DNA of 64,000 nucleotides from JAWSVE01 sp033852115 (GTDB lineage Bacteria; Pseudomonadota; Gammaproteobacteria; Pseudomonadales; Cellvibrionaceae), in the NCBI GenBank assembly GCA_033852115.1, contig JAWSVE010000002.1:186001-250000 (forward strand), given 5' to 3'. Position numbers and translations under genes: made by a program. The notes under the pieces were generated by a model that did not search any database, was not told where the DNA came from, and saw only the letters and a program-made list of their open reading frames with translations. Shown piece by piece: positions 22,838-30,263 of the stretch. Position 1 is the first letter of the stretch. Each line of letters opens with the position of its first letter.

Positions 22838-24112
22838 ATGGATTTACAAAATCAAATTTTTGAATTGCAGTACGCCATGGACACATTTTATTTCTTAGTG
22901 TGTGGCGCACTGGTTATGTGGATGGCCGCAGGCTTCGCAATGCTTGAAGCTGGGCTCGTTCGCGCAAAGAACACAACTGAAATTTTGACCAAAAACGTCG
23001 CTCTGTTTGCCGTTGCTTGTACTATGTACTTAATCTGCGGTTACCATTTTATGTACGACGGCGGCCTATTCCTTTCTGGCGTAACAACTGTTGGCGGAAT
23101 GGATGATGCAGCTATTGCGGGCATTCTTGAGGCGTCCAACGAAGCTGGTTTCGGAGACATGGGTGAATACTCAGGAGCTTCTGACTTCTTCTTCCAAGTC
23201 GTTTTCGTTGCAACCGCGATGTCGATTGTATCGGGTGCGGTTGCTGAGCGTATGAAGCTTTGGGCTTTCCTTGCTTTCGCGGTTGTTATGACCGGTGTCA
23301 TCTACCCAATCGAAGGTGGTTGGACTTGGGGTGGCAAAAGCGTCTTTGGTCTATACGAATTGAGCTATAGCGATTATGCGGGTTCAGGTATTGTTCATAT
23401 GGCGGGTGCGGCTGCTGCGCTTGCTGGCGTATTGGTACTCGGTGCTCGTAAAGGTAAATACGGTGCCAACGGCGAAATCAACGCTATTCCAGGTGCAAAC
23501 CTTCCTTTAGCAACCTTGGGTGCTTTCATCCTCTGGTTAGGTTGGTTTGGTTTCAACGGCGGTTCTACTCTAAAACTAGGTGGTATCGGTGTTGCGAACG
23601 AAGTTGCTAACGTCTTCTTAAACACTAACGCTGCGGCGGCCGGTGGTTTGATTGCGGCAATCATTGTTGCGCGCATCTTGTTCGGTAAAGCCGATTTGAC
23701 CATGGCATTGAACGGTGCATTAGCTGGTTTGGTTGCAATCACTGCAGAGCCCGCTGATCCTTCTGGTTTGAGTGCAACTCTCATCGGTGCTGTCGGTGGT
23801 GTGATCGTAGTATTCAGCATCCTAGCGTTGGATAAATTGAAAATTGACGATCCTGTCGGTGCGATCTCTGTTCACGGCGTGGTTGGTTTGTGGGGTATCT
23901 TCGCGGTATTGATTACCGACAGCGATGCTACCTTTATGGGTCAGCTAGTTGGTGCGTTAACCATCTTCGTATGGGTATTCGTCACTAGCTTAGTGGTATG
24001 GCTGATCATCAAGGCGATCATCGGTGTGCGTGTCTCTGAAGAAGAAGAGTACGAAGGCGTCGATATCTCTGAGTGTGGTATGGAAGCTTACCCAGAGTTC
24101 GTTAAGAGCTAA
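22838..24112 (+). CDS. amtB: Ammonium transporter AmtB
   Basis: This encodes 424 residues with about 11 membrane helices and no cleavable signal. WMAAGFAMLEAGLVRAKNTT, VVFVATAMSIVSGAVAERMK and DDPVGAISVHGVVGLWG (with the channel histidine) are family hallmarks. It is a trimeric ammonium channel in the inner membrane. It is flanked on both sides by PII genes, which is unusual; normally there is one glnK. Confidence 0.95.
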   Translation: MDLQNQIFELQYAMDTFYFLVCGALVMWMAAGFAMLEAGLVRAKNTTEILTKNVALFAVACTMYLICGYHFMYDGGLFLSGVTTVGGMDDAAIAGILEASNEAGFGDMGEYSGASDFFFQVVFVATAMSIVSGAVAERMKLWAFLAFAVVMTGVIYPIEGGWTWGGKSVFGLYELSYSDYAGSGIVHMAGAAAALAGVLVLGARKGKYGANGEINAIPGANLPLATLGAFILWLGWFGFNGGSTLKLGGIGVANEVANVFLNTNAAAAGGLIAAIIVARILFGKADLTMALNGALAGLVAITAEPADPSGLSATLIGAVGGVIVVFSILALDKLKIDDPVGAISVHGVVGLWGIFAVLITDSDATFMGQLVGALTIFVWVFVTSLVVWLIIKAIIGVRVSEEEEYEGVDISECGMEAYPEFVKS

Positions 24113-24121
24113 GATTAAGCA

Positions 24122-24178
24122 TACTCGCCACCAGCGAGTAGCGAAGTCACGAAAAACCCAGCCTCGGCTGGGTTTTTT
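24122..24178 (+). terminator. Tandem hairpins terminating amtB
   Basis: First comes TACTCGC (24122 on) pairing with GCGAGTA (to 24140). Then a strong terminator follows: AAAACCCAGCC pairs with GGCTGGGTTTT (24152-24178 including the T-run). A further imperfect repeat (GGCGCT..CTAGC with GCTAGC..AGCGCC) lies at about 24,187-24,221. Confidence 0.8.
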
Positions 24179-24364
24179 GTTTTTTGGCGCTTCGCTAGCG
24201 TATTTGCTAGCCGTAGCGCCTCTCTGGCTCGTGGAGCGCTTTTTGTGTATCTTAGGCACCTGTGGGGCCGGGTTCGCAGAATCAAGCTCCAAGACAAAAT
24301 AACAACAAAGATTCAAAGAGCCGTATACCTGATGGCTCCAATACTACGTAAGGAAATTGACCTC

Positions 24365-24703
24365 ATGAAACTGATTACCGCTGTCATTAAACCCTTCAAA
24401 TTAGACGACGTACGTACCGCGCTCTTCGATGTAGGCGTTCAGGGAATGACTGTGACCGAGGTTAAAGGCTTTGGTCGCCAAAAGGGCCATACCGAGCTTT
24501 ACCGTGGTGCAGAGTATGTGGTTGATTTTTTACCGAAGGTGAAAGTTGAACTCGCATTGGATGATGCAATGGTTGAGCAGGCGGTTGAGGCGATTACTCA
24601 AGCGGCTCAAACCGGTAAAATTGGTGACGGTAAGATCTTCATTAGCCCCCTCGATGAGATTATTCGAATCCGCACAGGAGAAACAGGTTCGGACGCCGTC
24701 TAA
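24365..24703 (+). CDS. PII nitrogen-signalling protein GlnK/GlnB (copy 2)
   Basis: This encodes 112 residues from ATG 24365, where GTAAGGAAA provides the ribosome site; an in-frame upstream extension to 24245 is not PII sequence. It is clearly a paralogue of the first glnK, with an identical T-loop (GHTELYRGAEYVVDFLPK, Tyr51) and divergent helices. It is separated from amtB by terminators, so it is probably separately regulated. It could serve NtrB/GlnE signalling (GlnB role) while copy 1 serves AmtB, but this cannot be settled by sequence here. Confidence 0.9.
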   Translation: MKLITAVIKPFKLDDVRTALFDVGVQGMTVTEVKGFGRQKGHTELYRGAEYVVDFLPKVKVELALDDAMVEQAVEAITQAAQTGKIGDGKIFISPLDEIIRIRTGETGSDAV

Positions 24704-24720
24704 CGCATCTGAACTCTGTG

Positions 24721-25440
24721 TCACGCCAAATCAACAGGCCAGATCTCAAAAAGCCGCTTCACAAGAGCGGCTTTTTGCTCTTTATCGCCTGACACCTCAC
24801 CATCAAACGTTCCATATTCATCGATGGATCGATCCAGCAGTTGAGCAATCCAGTGCTCGCTGGGCGCTCCCTCTAGATATTCCGATAGCCAAGTAATGCT
24901 CGCAAAAGTTTCGCGCTGAATAGCGCGGGCGACGTGTGACGCAGCGAGAAAACGTACAAAATGCGCGTCAGATTGAAACCAGGTGTCTTCTACCGCCGCG
25001 ATATTACGCTGACAATGACTGGCGAATATTCCATCACCATGGTGAAGGATGTGCTGTTCGTGATCAACAACAGGGGTTGAGCCTCTTCCACAGCTTGGCG
25101 AGCGCGCTTTAAAAATATACCCACTCACGTGCCGATGACGCGCTTGTTGAGACCAGTAATCAATGGACGCCTCCTGTAGCTGATCGGTGACGTCGAGCGC
25201 TTTGTTTTCGACGCCTAGAGCACGAATAGTCTTGTTATTTTCAATAAGTTGAACAGGTGGACGGGGTGTTCCTAGGCCCGCTTCGACCTCAGGACAAAAG
25301 GGCTTCCAATCCACCTGGTGACTTAATCGTTCAAGAAGTCGGTTGAAGCGCTTATGATCGCCATCGTATCGCACTCGTTGGCCAACCAAGCAGGCGCTGA
25401 TGCCGATAGTCACTCTTAAATGTTTCAAGTCGTTTTCCAT
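24721..25440 (-). CDS. DUF523-family protein (YbbK-like)
   Basis: This encodes 239 residues. The DUF523 core is at 10-160, with ISACLVGQRVRYDG, FCPEVEAGLGTPRPP and YIFKARSPSCGRGSTPV; two conserved Cys motifs hint at metal or Fe-S binding. The C-terminal 80 residues are helical and look like a partial DUF1722 segment. Biochemical function of the family is unknown. It converges on glnK copy 2 with 17 bases between them. Confidence 0.8.
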   Translation of the reverse strand: MENDLKHLRVTIGISACLVGQRVRYDGDHKRFNRLLERLSHQVDWKPFCPEVEAGLGTPRPPVQLIENNKTIRALGVENKALDVTDQLQEASIDYWSQQARHRHVSGYIFKARSPSCGRGSTPVVDHEQHILHHGDGIFASHCQRNIAAVEDTWFQSDAHFVRFLAASHVARAIQRETFASITWLSEYLEGAPSEHWIAQLLDRSIDEYGTFDGEVSGDKEQKAALVKRLFEIWPVDLA

Positions 25441-25709
25441 GAGTGTGCGTTGATGGACAGATTTTTGGACGGCAATAGTTTGCCGCTCAAAGCATACGCT
25501 AATTTCGAAATGAGTTTAATAACTGTATTGCTTAGTGTTGATAAAAATTAAGGACAAAAAAGGCTAAAAATATTTGTAACTTCGCCTGCCATCCTGACTC
25601 CCTTGAGCTATAAATATTCTCGCTGTGAAGCAAAAAGACAACTGAGAAAAATCGATGACTTTGCATCAATGTGTTGCGCCGTCATCAACGGAATAAGTAG
25701 GGTAAGGAT

Positions 25710-25955
25710 ATGAGTAAAGTTAAATCTCGATTAGGTCTTAATGACTCTGAGCGTGTAGAAAAAGAATTTTTTGGTAGTAAAGACGATCGGCCAGAAGATA
25801 GAACGGTGACATCTCGCGCGCACATAAGAACAGAATTGTCTTCACAAATAGAAGCATTTCTTTCTGAGGGGGGAGCAATTAGTGAAGTGGCGGTTGGTGT
25901 AACCAATGACCCACCCAAAAAACCAACCAGCAACTATGGTAGTCGTCCTATTTGA
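25710..25955 (+). CDS. SutA-like RNA-polymerase-associated regulator
   Basis: This encodes 81 residues. The C-terminus (DPPKKPTSNYGSRPI) closely matches what I know of Pseudomonas SutA, and the central helix plus EAFLSEGGAISEV corresponds to the SutA core. SutA binds the RNA polymerase beta subunit and promotes transcription during slow growth. The acidic N-terminal tail of Pseudomonas SutA is shorter here. Its place near glnK-amtB agrees with Pseudomonas gene order. A GGATATG ribosome region precedes the start. Confidence 0.72.
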   Translation: MSKVKSRLGLNDSERVEKEFFGSKDDRPEDRTVTSRAHIRTELSSQIEAFLSEGGAISEVAVGVTNDPPKKPTSNYGSRPI

Positions 25956-25971
25956 CGATAGGAAACAAAAA

Positions 25972-25996
25972 ACTAAAAAGCGCCAAAAAAATGGCG
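25972..25996 (-). terminator. Terminator of the xerC operon
   Basis: On the minus strand CGCCA pairs with TGGCG around a T-loop and is followed by CTTTTT (25981-25996 stem, T-run to 25972). It immediately follows the xerC stop and lies between convergent sutA and xerC. Confidence 0.65.
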
Positions 25997-25998
25997 AT

Positions 25999-26940
25999 CT
26001 AGTCTTCGGTTTGCTTTTTCTGTGCTCTAGGGTGTGACTGGTCGTAAATTTTGGCGAGATGTTGAAAGTCTAAATGGGTGTAAATTTGTGTGGTTGAAAT
26101 GTTTGCATGGCCGAGCAATTCTTGCACTGCGCGCAAATCTCCGCTCGATTCTAATAGGTGGCTGGCAAAGGAATGCCGAATCATGTGCGGGTGAAGTGGT
26201 TGATCTAAACCTTGCTGTAAGCCCAATTTTTTGAAACGAGCCTGTATGGCTCGGCCCGTAATACGCGCCCCTTTTTTGCTAATAAACAGCGCATTTTGAT
26301 TGTATTCGTTGTATTGGGTTCGTGTGTTGATCCATTCTCTGAGAGCCTGTTTGGCGTGCTTGCCTATAGGTATCATTCGCTCTTTGCTTCCCTTTCCAAC
26401 CGTTGTGACTTGATGGTAGTCACTGGATAGGTTCTGAATATCTAAATTGACAAGTTCACTTAAACGCAACCCGCAGGAGTACATTAGCTCCAGGATGCAA
26501 CGATCCCTAATAGCGAAAAAATCATTACCCTCTAGGTTGATAAGTGATTCCATTGCATCTGGGTCAAGAGTGGTAGGAAGTTTGCGTTGGCCTTTTGGCG
26601 CGCGAACGCCGTTGGCTGGGTTGTGTTCGCATAGGTTTTTCTTGCTACAGAAATGGTAGAAGCTACGTACGGCGCTGAGCCAACGTTGTAAGCTTTTGGA
26701 TGAGAGTCCTTGTCTGTTAAACAGCGCAACACACTGACGAATATGTGATGTATGTAAATCTTTTGGATGTGCTAACGAATATTGTTCGCTAAACGATGCA
26801 AGCTTTATTAGGTCTCTGCGATAGCCGTTTACAGTGTGGGATGACAGTTGTTTTTCGATGACTAGGTGTTGTAAAAATGCGTCTATAGCCTCAGTCAGGG
26901 CGGATTTTTTGGCTTTTTCTGTCGATATGGTTTTGGCCAT
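25999..26940 (-). CDS. xerC: Tyrosine recombinase XerC
   Basis: This encodes 313 residues. The N-terminal SAM-like core-binding domain is at about 15-110. The catalytic residues are present: R159 (CGLRLSEL), K183 (GKGSKER), H252 and R255 (HMIRHSF), H278 (LLGHAN) and Y287 (TQIYTHL). It resolves chromosome dimers at dif with XerD. Its place behind dapF and DUF484 is the standard gammaproteobacterial order, so this is the housekeeping enzyme, not the island integrase. Confidence 0.95.
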   Translation of the reverse strand: MAKTISTEKAKKSALTEAIDAFLQHLVIEKQLSSHTVNGYRRDLIKLASFSEQYSLAHPKDLHTSHIRQCVALFNRQGLSSKSLQRWLSAVRSFYHFCSKKNLCEHNPANGVRAPKGQRKLPTTLDPDAMESLINLEGNDFFAIRDRCILELMYSCGLRLSELVNLDIQNLSSDYHQVTTVGKGSKERMIPIGKHAKQALREWINTRTQYNEYNQNALFISKKGARITGRAIQARFKKLGLQQGLDQPLHPHMIRHSFASHLLESSGDLRAVQELLGHANISTTQIYTHLDFQHLAKIYDQSHPRAQKKQTED

Positions 26941-26981
26941 GTTGCAAAGGCCTCCCCTCGTTAAGCGTAAAATAACCTAAT

Positions 26982-27659
26982 CTAAAACGTTAAATGCTTT
27001 GGTATAACACGATTTAATACTTCACCGATATAACTTAAAAACAGGGTGCCCATGCTTGACCGGTAATGGTTCGGGTCGCTATTGCCAATGGCTAACAAAC
27101 CAAAACAATTGCCGTGCATCAGTGGGACAACTGCCGCAGAGCCGATGTCTTTGGCTTTGTCCTGAAATAAGAATGTGAGTTCATTCGGCGGAAAATCGCC
27201 GCATAAAGCGCGACTATTACTGATTAAGCGGCTAACCGATTGGCGTGCATCGTTAACGGACACAATGCGAGCGGACGACTCAGGGACTTTGGAGGGGTCT
27301 GCGAAAAGAATCACTGAGGTGTAAGGGATGTTAAAGTCGCGATCAAAGCTAAAACAGATAGTGCTCACAATATCTGGAAGTGAATTGCCCTCGAGTAGCA
27401 TCAAAATAAGTCGTCGGGTTTTATCAAACAGCTTGTCGTTTTCGCGGGCGTTATCGAGCAGTTTAGTTAGGCGATGTCGCATATCCATGTTGCGATCGCG
27501 CAGCACGGCAACTTGCCTTTCAACGAGGGAAATCGCATCACCACTATGATGAGGCAGTGTAATGTCTGCGAGAATATCTGGGTTATCTGCAAAAAAATCC
27601 GGCTTCTCTCGTAAGAATTCGCTGACTTGTTGTACGGTGAGGTCGGGTTTATTGCTCAT
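26982..27659 (-). CDS. DUF484 family protein
   Basis: This encodes 225 residues. FLREKPDFFADNPDILADITLPH at the start (split here: FLREKPDFF, DILADITLPH) is the family hallmark, with a GAF-like fold in the C-terminal two thirds. Function is unknown, but it is almost always between dapF and xerC. It is probably co-transcribed with both. Confidence 0.9.
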   Translation of the reverse strand: MSNKPDLTVQQVSEFLREKPDFFADNPDILADITLPHHSGDAISLVERQVAVLRDRNMDMRHRLTKLLDNARENDKLFDKTRRLILMLLEGNSLPDIVSTICFSFDRDFNIPYTSVILFADPSKVPESSARIVSVNDARQSVSRLISNSRALCGDFPPNELTFLFQDKAKDIGSAAVVPLMHGNCFGLLAIGNSDPNHYRSSMGTLFLSYIGEVLNRVIPKHLTF

Positions 27660-27702
27660 TGTTATCGTCGTCTTGTTGTCTTGAACTGATTAATCGGGCG
27701 AC

Positions 27703-28533
27703 TTAAATTCGTACTTGTCCTTGGAAGACTGTCGTGGCTGGCCCTGTTTTAATAACCGGTGTGCCTGGTCCTTGCCATTGGCAATGTAACACGCCACCAG
27801 GTAGTGTAACTGTTACCTCGTTATCAAGTAGCCCTCTGAGTTGCCCAGCAACAACCGCAGCGCATGCGCCGGTACCGCAGGCAAGGGTTTCTCCGACGCC
27901 GCGTTCTAGTACGCGGAGTCGGATTTCACCGCGAGATAATACCTCCATAAACCCTACATTGACACCTTCCGGAAATTCCTCGGCTCGCTGTATGGCTTTG
28001 CCGAGCGTTTCTACCGGTGCGGTTGCTACATCCTCTACGACAATGACTGCGTGTGGGTTGCCCATCGATACGGCAGATAGCTCAATATCTTGATTGGGTA
28101 GCGCGAGGGCATAAGTCTGTTGCTCGGAATTGGCTAGAAATGGGATCTCGCTGGGTGATAGAACCGGTACGCCCATATCGACAGACACGTCTCCATTTGC
28201 TTGGAGGTGGAGAGTCATTAATCCGTTGGCGGTTTCAACCCGAATAGCACGCTTACCTGTTAATCGTCGGTCGGAGACGAACTTTGCGAAACAGCGGGCA
28301 CCATTGCCGCAATTTTGCACTTCACCGCCGTCTTGGTTGTAGATGCGGTAGCGGAAGTCGACATCGGTTTGTGTTGGTGGTTCGACAAGCAGTACTTGAT
28401 CGCAGCCAACGCCAAAATGTCGGTCCGCCAGCGCGCGAATTTTCTCTGGTGTTAGCCTGACTTGTTGCGTAATCGCATCAATGACAACGAAGTCATTACC
28501 CAAGCCGTGCATTTTGGTAAAACGTAATCGCAT
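27703..28533 (-). CDS. dapF: Diaminopimelate epimerase
   Basis: This encodes 276 residues. The two active-site cysteines are C75 (VQNCGNGARC) and C219 (LACGTGACAA), and FTKMHGLGNDFVVID is the standard start. It converts LL- to meso-diaminopimelate for lysine and peptidoglycan synthesis. It lies downstream of lysA in the same direction. Confidence 0.97.
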   Translation of the reverse strand: MRLRFTKMHGLGNDFVVIDAITQQVRLTPEKIRALADRHFGVGCDQVLLVEPPTQTDVDFRYRIYNQDGGEVQNCGNGARCFAKFVSDRRLTGKRAIRVETANGLMTLHLQANGDVSVDMGVPVLSPSEIPFLANSEQQTYALALPNQDIELSAVSMGNPHAVIVVEDVATAPVETLGKAIQRAEEFPEGVNVGFMEVLSRGEIRLRVLERGVGETLACGTGACAAVVAGQLRGLLDNEVTVTLPGGVLHCQWQGPGTPVIKTGPATTVFQGQVRI

Positions 28534-28632
28534 GTCGAGCTACTTATCCTTCGGGAGCTGCGGGTGTGTCTACAGCACAATATCCTTGATAATAAACTAT
28601 TTGGCCCTGGCCGTGTCGAGCAGATTGTTGCC

Positions 28633-29880
28633 TTAGGGTAATAGCGCTTCGCCTTTAATCAGGTCAGCAAAACTCTCTCGTTGTCGAACAATGTAATACT
28701 GATCGCCATCGACCATAACCTCAGCAGCTCGTGGCCTAGTGTTGTAATTGCTGCTCATCGTAAAACCATAGGCTCCAGTAGACATCACGGCGATTAAGTC
28801 GCCTTCCTGTATTGCTATATCCCTGTCCCGGCCAATGAAATCTCCCGACTCACAAATGGGACCCACGAAATCCCAATGCAAGGCCTTCGCTGAAGATTGT
28901 TGGCTAACAGGCTTGATATGTTGCCAGGCGCTATACAGTGCGGGACGAATATAGTCATTCATGGCGGCATCGATGACGGCAAAGTTTTTGTTGGGTGTTT
29001 GCTTAAGATATTCGACCTGAGTGACTAAGACACCGGCATTACCGACAATGGAGCGTCCGGGTTCGAGCATCAGCGATAATGGGCGATCGCCAATTCGTTT
29101 CTTTACTTCCGCAAGGTAATCGGCAATGGATGGTAGACTTTCATCGTTGTAGATAATCCCTATGCCGCCGCCTAGGTCTAAATGCTCAATACTAATGCCA
29201 ATATCACGCAGTTGGTCGTAGAGTGCAATCAAACGATCACACGCAGCCAAAAGAGGCGTGACGTCGGTTAGCTGTGAGCCAATATGGCAGTCAATACCTT
29301 TAATAGCGAGGCTATCTAAGCGCTGAGCTTTGCGGTAGGCATCTTCTGCTTGCGTGATATCAATGCCGAATTTGTTTTCTTTAAGGCCAGTAGAAATATA
29401 CGGATGTGTTTTTGCATCGACATCTGGGTTCACTCGCAACGATATCGGGGCGACAACGCCCATCTCTGCGGCGACTTCGGCGAGCCGGTCGATTTCGGCT
29501 ATGGACTCAATATTGAAACAGGCGATGCCGACCTCGAGAGCGCGCTGCATCTCGGATCGTGTTTTACCAACGCCGGAAAAGATGATGCGGTCCGCTTGTC
29601 CTCCCGCAGCGAGAACGCGTTCTAATTCGCCGCCGGAGACGATATCGAAACCTGCACCTGCCTTGGCTAGCAGATTTAGCACTGCAAGATTGGAGTTGGC
29701 CTTGACGGCATAACAAATGAGGCCGGGGTAGTCGCCCAGGGCACTGTGGTAATCATTAAAACAATCCAAAATAGAATGCTTGCTATAGACGTAGCAGGGC
29801 GTGCTGACTTGCTGGGCAATGGTTTGAAGGCTGACGTTTTCGGCGTGCATTGTGCCGTTGCGGTAGGTAAAGGCGTTCAT
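28633..29880 (-). CDS. lysA: Diaminopimelate decarboxylase
   Basis: This encodes 415 residues, a fold-III PLP enzyme. The PLP lysine is K60 in CYAVKANSN, and later motifs include HIGSQLTD, GGGIGI and EPGRSIVGNAG. It makes lysine from meso-diaminopimelate, the product of the adjacent dapF. Length is normal. Confidence 0.97.
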   Translation of the reverse strand: MNAFTYRNGTMHAENVSLQTIAQQVSTPCYVYSKHSILDCFNDYHSALGDYPGLICYAVKANSNLAVLNLLAKAGAGFDIVSGGELERVLAAGGQADRIIFSGVGKTRSEMQRALEVGIACFNIESIAEIDRLAEVAAEMGVVAPISLRVNPDVDAKTHPYISTGLKENKFGIDITQAEDAYRKAQRLDSLAIKGIDCHIGSQLTDVTPLLAACDRLIALYDQLRDIGISIEHLDLGGGIGIIYNDESLPSIADYLAEVKKRIGDRPLSLMLEPGRSIVGNAGVLVTQVEYLKQTPNKNFAVIDAAMNDYIRPALYSAWQHIKPVSQQSSAKALHWDFVGPICESGDFIGRDRDIAIQEGDLIAVMSTGAYGFTMSSNYNTRPRAAEVMVDGDQYYIVRQRESFADLIKGEALLP

Positions 29881-29957
29881 GATTAATCTGATCTCTGTCT
29901 ATTGCTGTGCGGCTAATGAATGGAGCGTTGAGGAAATGCCTGATCGGAGCTTCGAAC

Positions 29958-30113
29958 TTAAGGCGCGCTGCGTTTTGATTGCACAGGCTTGTCGGTGGCG
30001 GCTTGGTCGGAGTCAACGGGTAGGCGCAAATCAGCTTTGTGGCCACAGGCTAGCATGAGTGACATGCTAAAGACGATGGATGCGGCGATCACGAAGCGGC
30101 GGTACGCGGACAT
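29958..30113 (-). CDS. lptM: LptM (YifL)-like small lipoprotein
   Basis: This encodes 51 residues. A short hydrophobic N-terminus ends in the lipobox MLAC, followed by GHKADLRLP, which matches the C-G-x-K-G-x-L-x-x-P signature of LptM/YifL. The rest is polar and unstructured. In enterobacteria LptM helps oxidative maturation of the LptD-LptE translocon, and its gene sits beside dapF/lysA, as here. A short antisense-frame reading over the same DNA has no such features. Confidence 0.75.
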   Translation of the reverse strand: MSAYRRFVIAASIVFSMSLMLACGHKADLRLPVDSDQAATDKPVQSKRSAP

Positions 30114-30263
30114 TATGGTTGAATCTCTCGAAAGCTGAGTGAATCAAGTGTCAGAAAGGCTTGCCGATGGCGGCGCGGCGCTTTCCATGCTTGATGTAGG
30201 TCGGCAAGTATAGCGGCTTAAGAACCAGGTGCTCAATACTTGCCGTACTGGAGGGTAGCGGTT

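Noticed and set aside
24186..24200. TGGCGC..AGC as a sigma-54 promoter for the second glnK
   Set aside because: Spacing fits, but -24 lacks the CAC and the sequence is part of a long inverted repeat after the amtB terminator; there is no enhancer-like site.
25999..26940. XerC as the island integrase
   Set aside because: It sits 16 kb from the island in the standard dapF-DUF484-xerC order and is the housekeeping recombinase.
29783..30046. An 87-codon minus-strand frame overlapping lysA and lptM
   Set aside because: It is a shadow of lysA and of the LptM frame and lacks a start signal.
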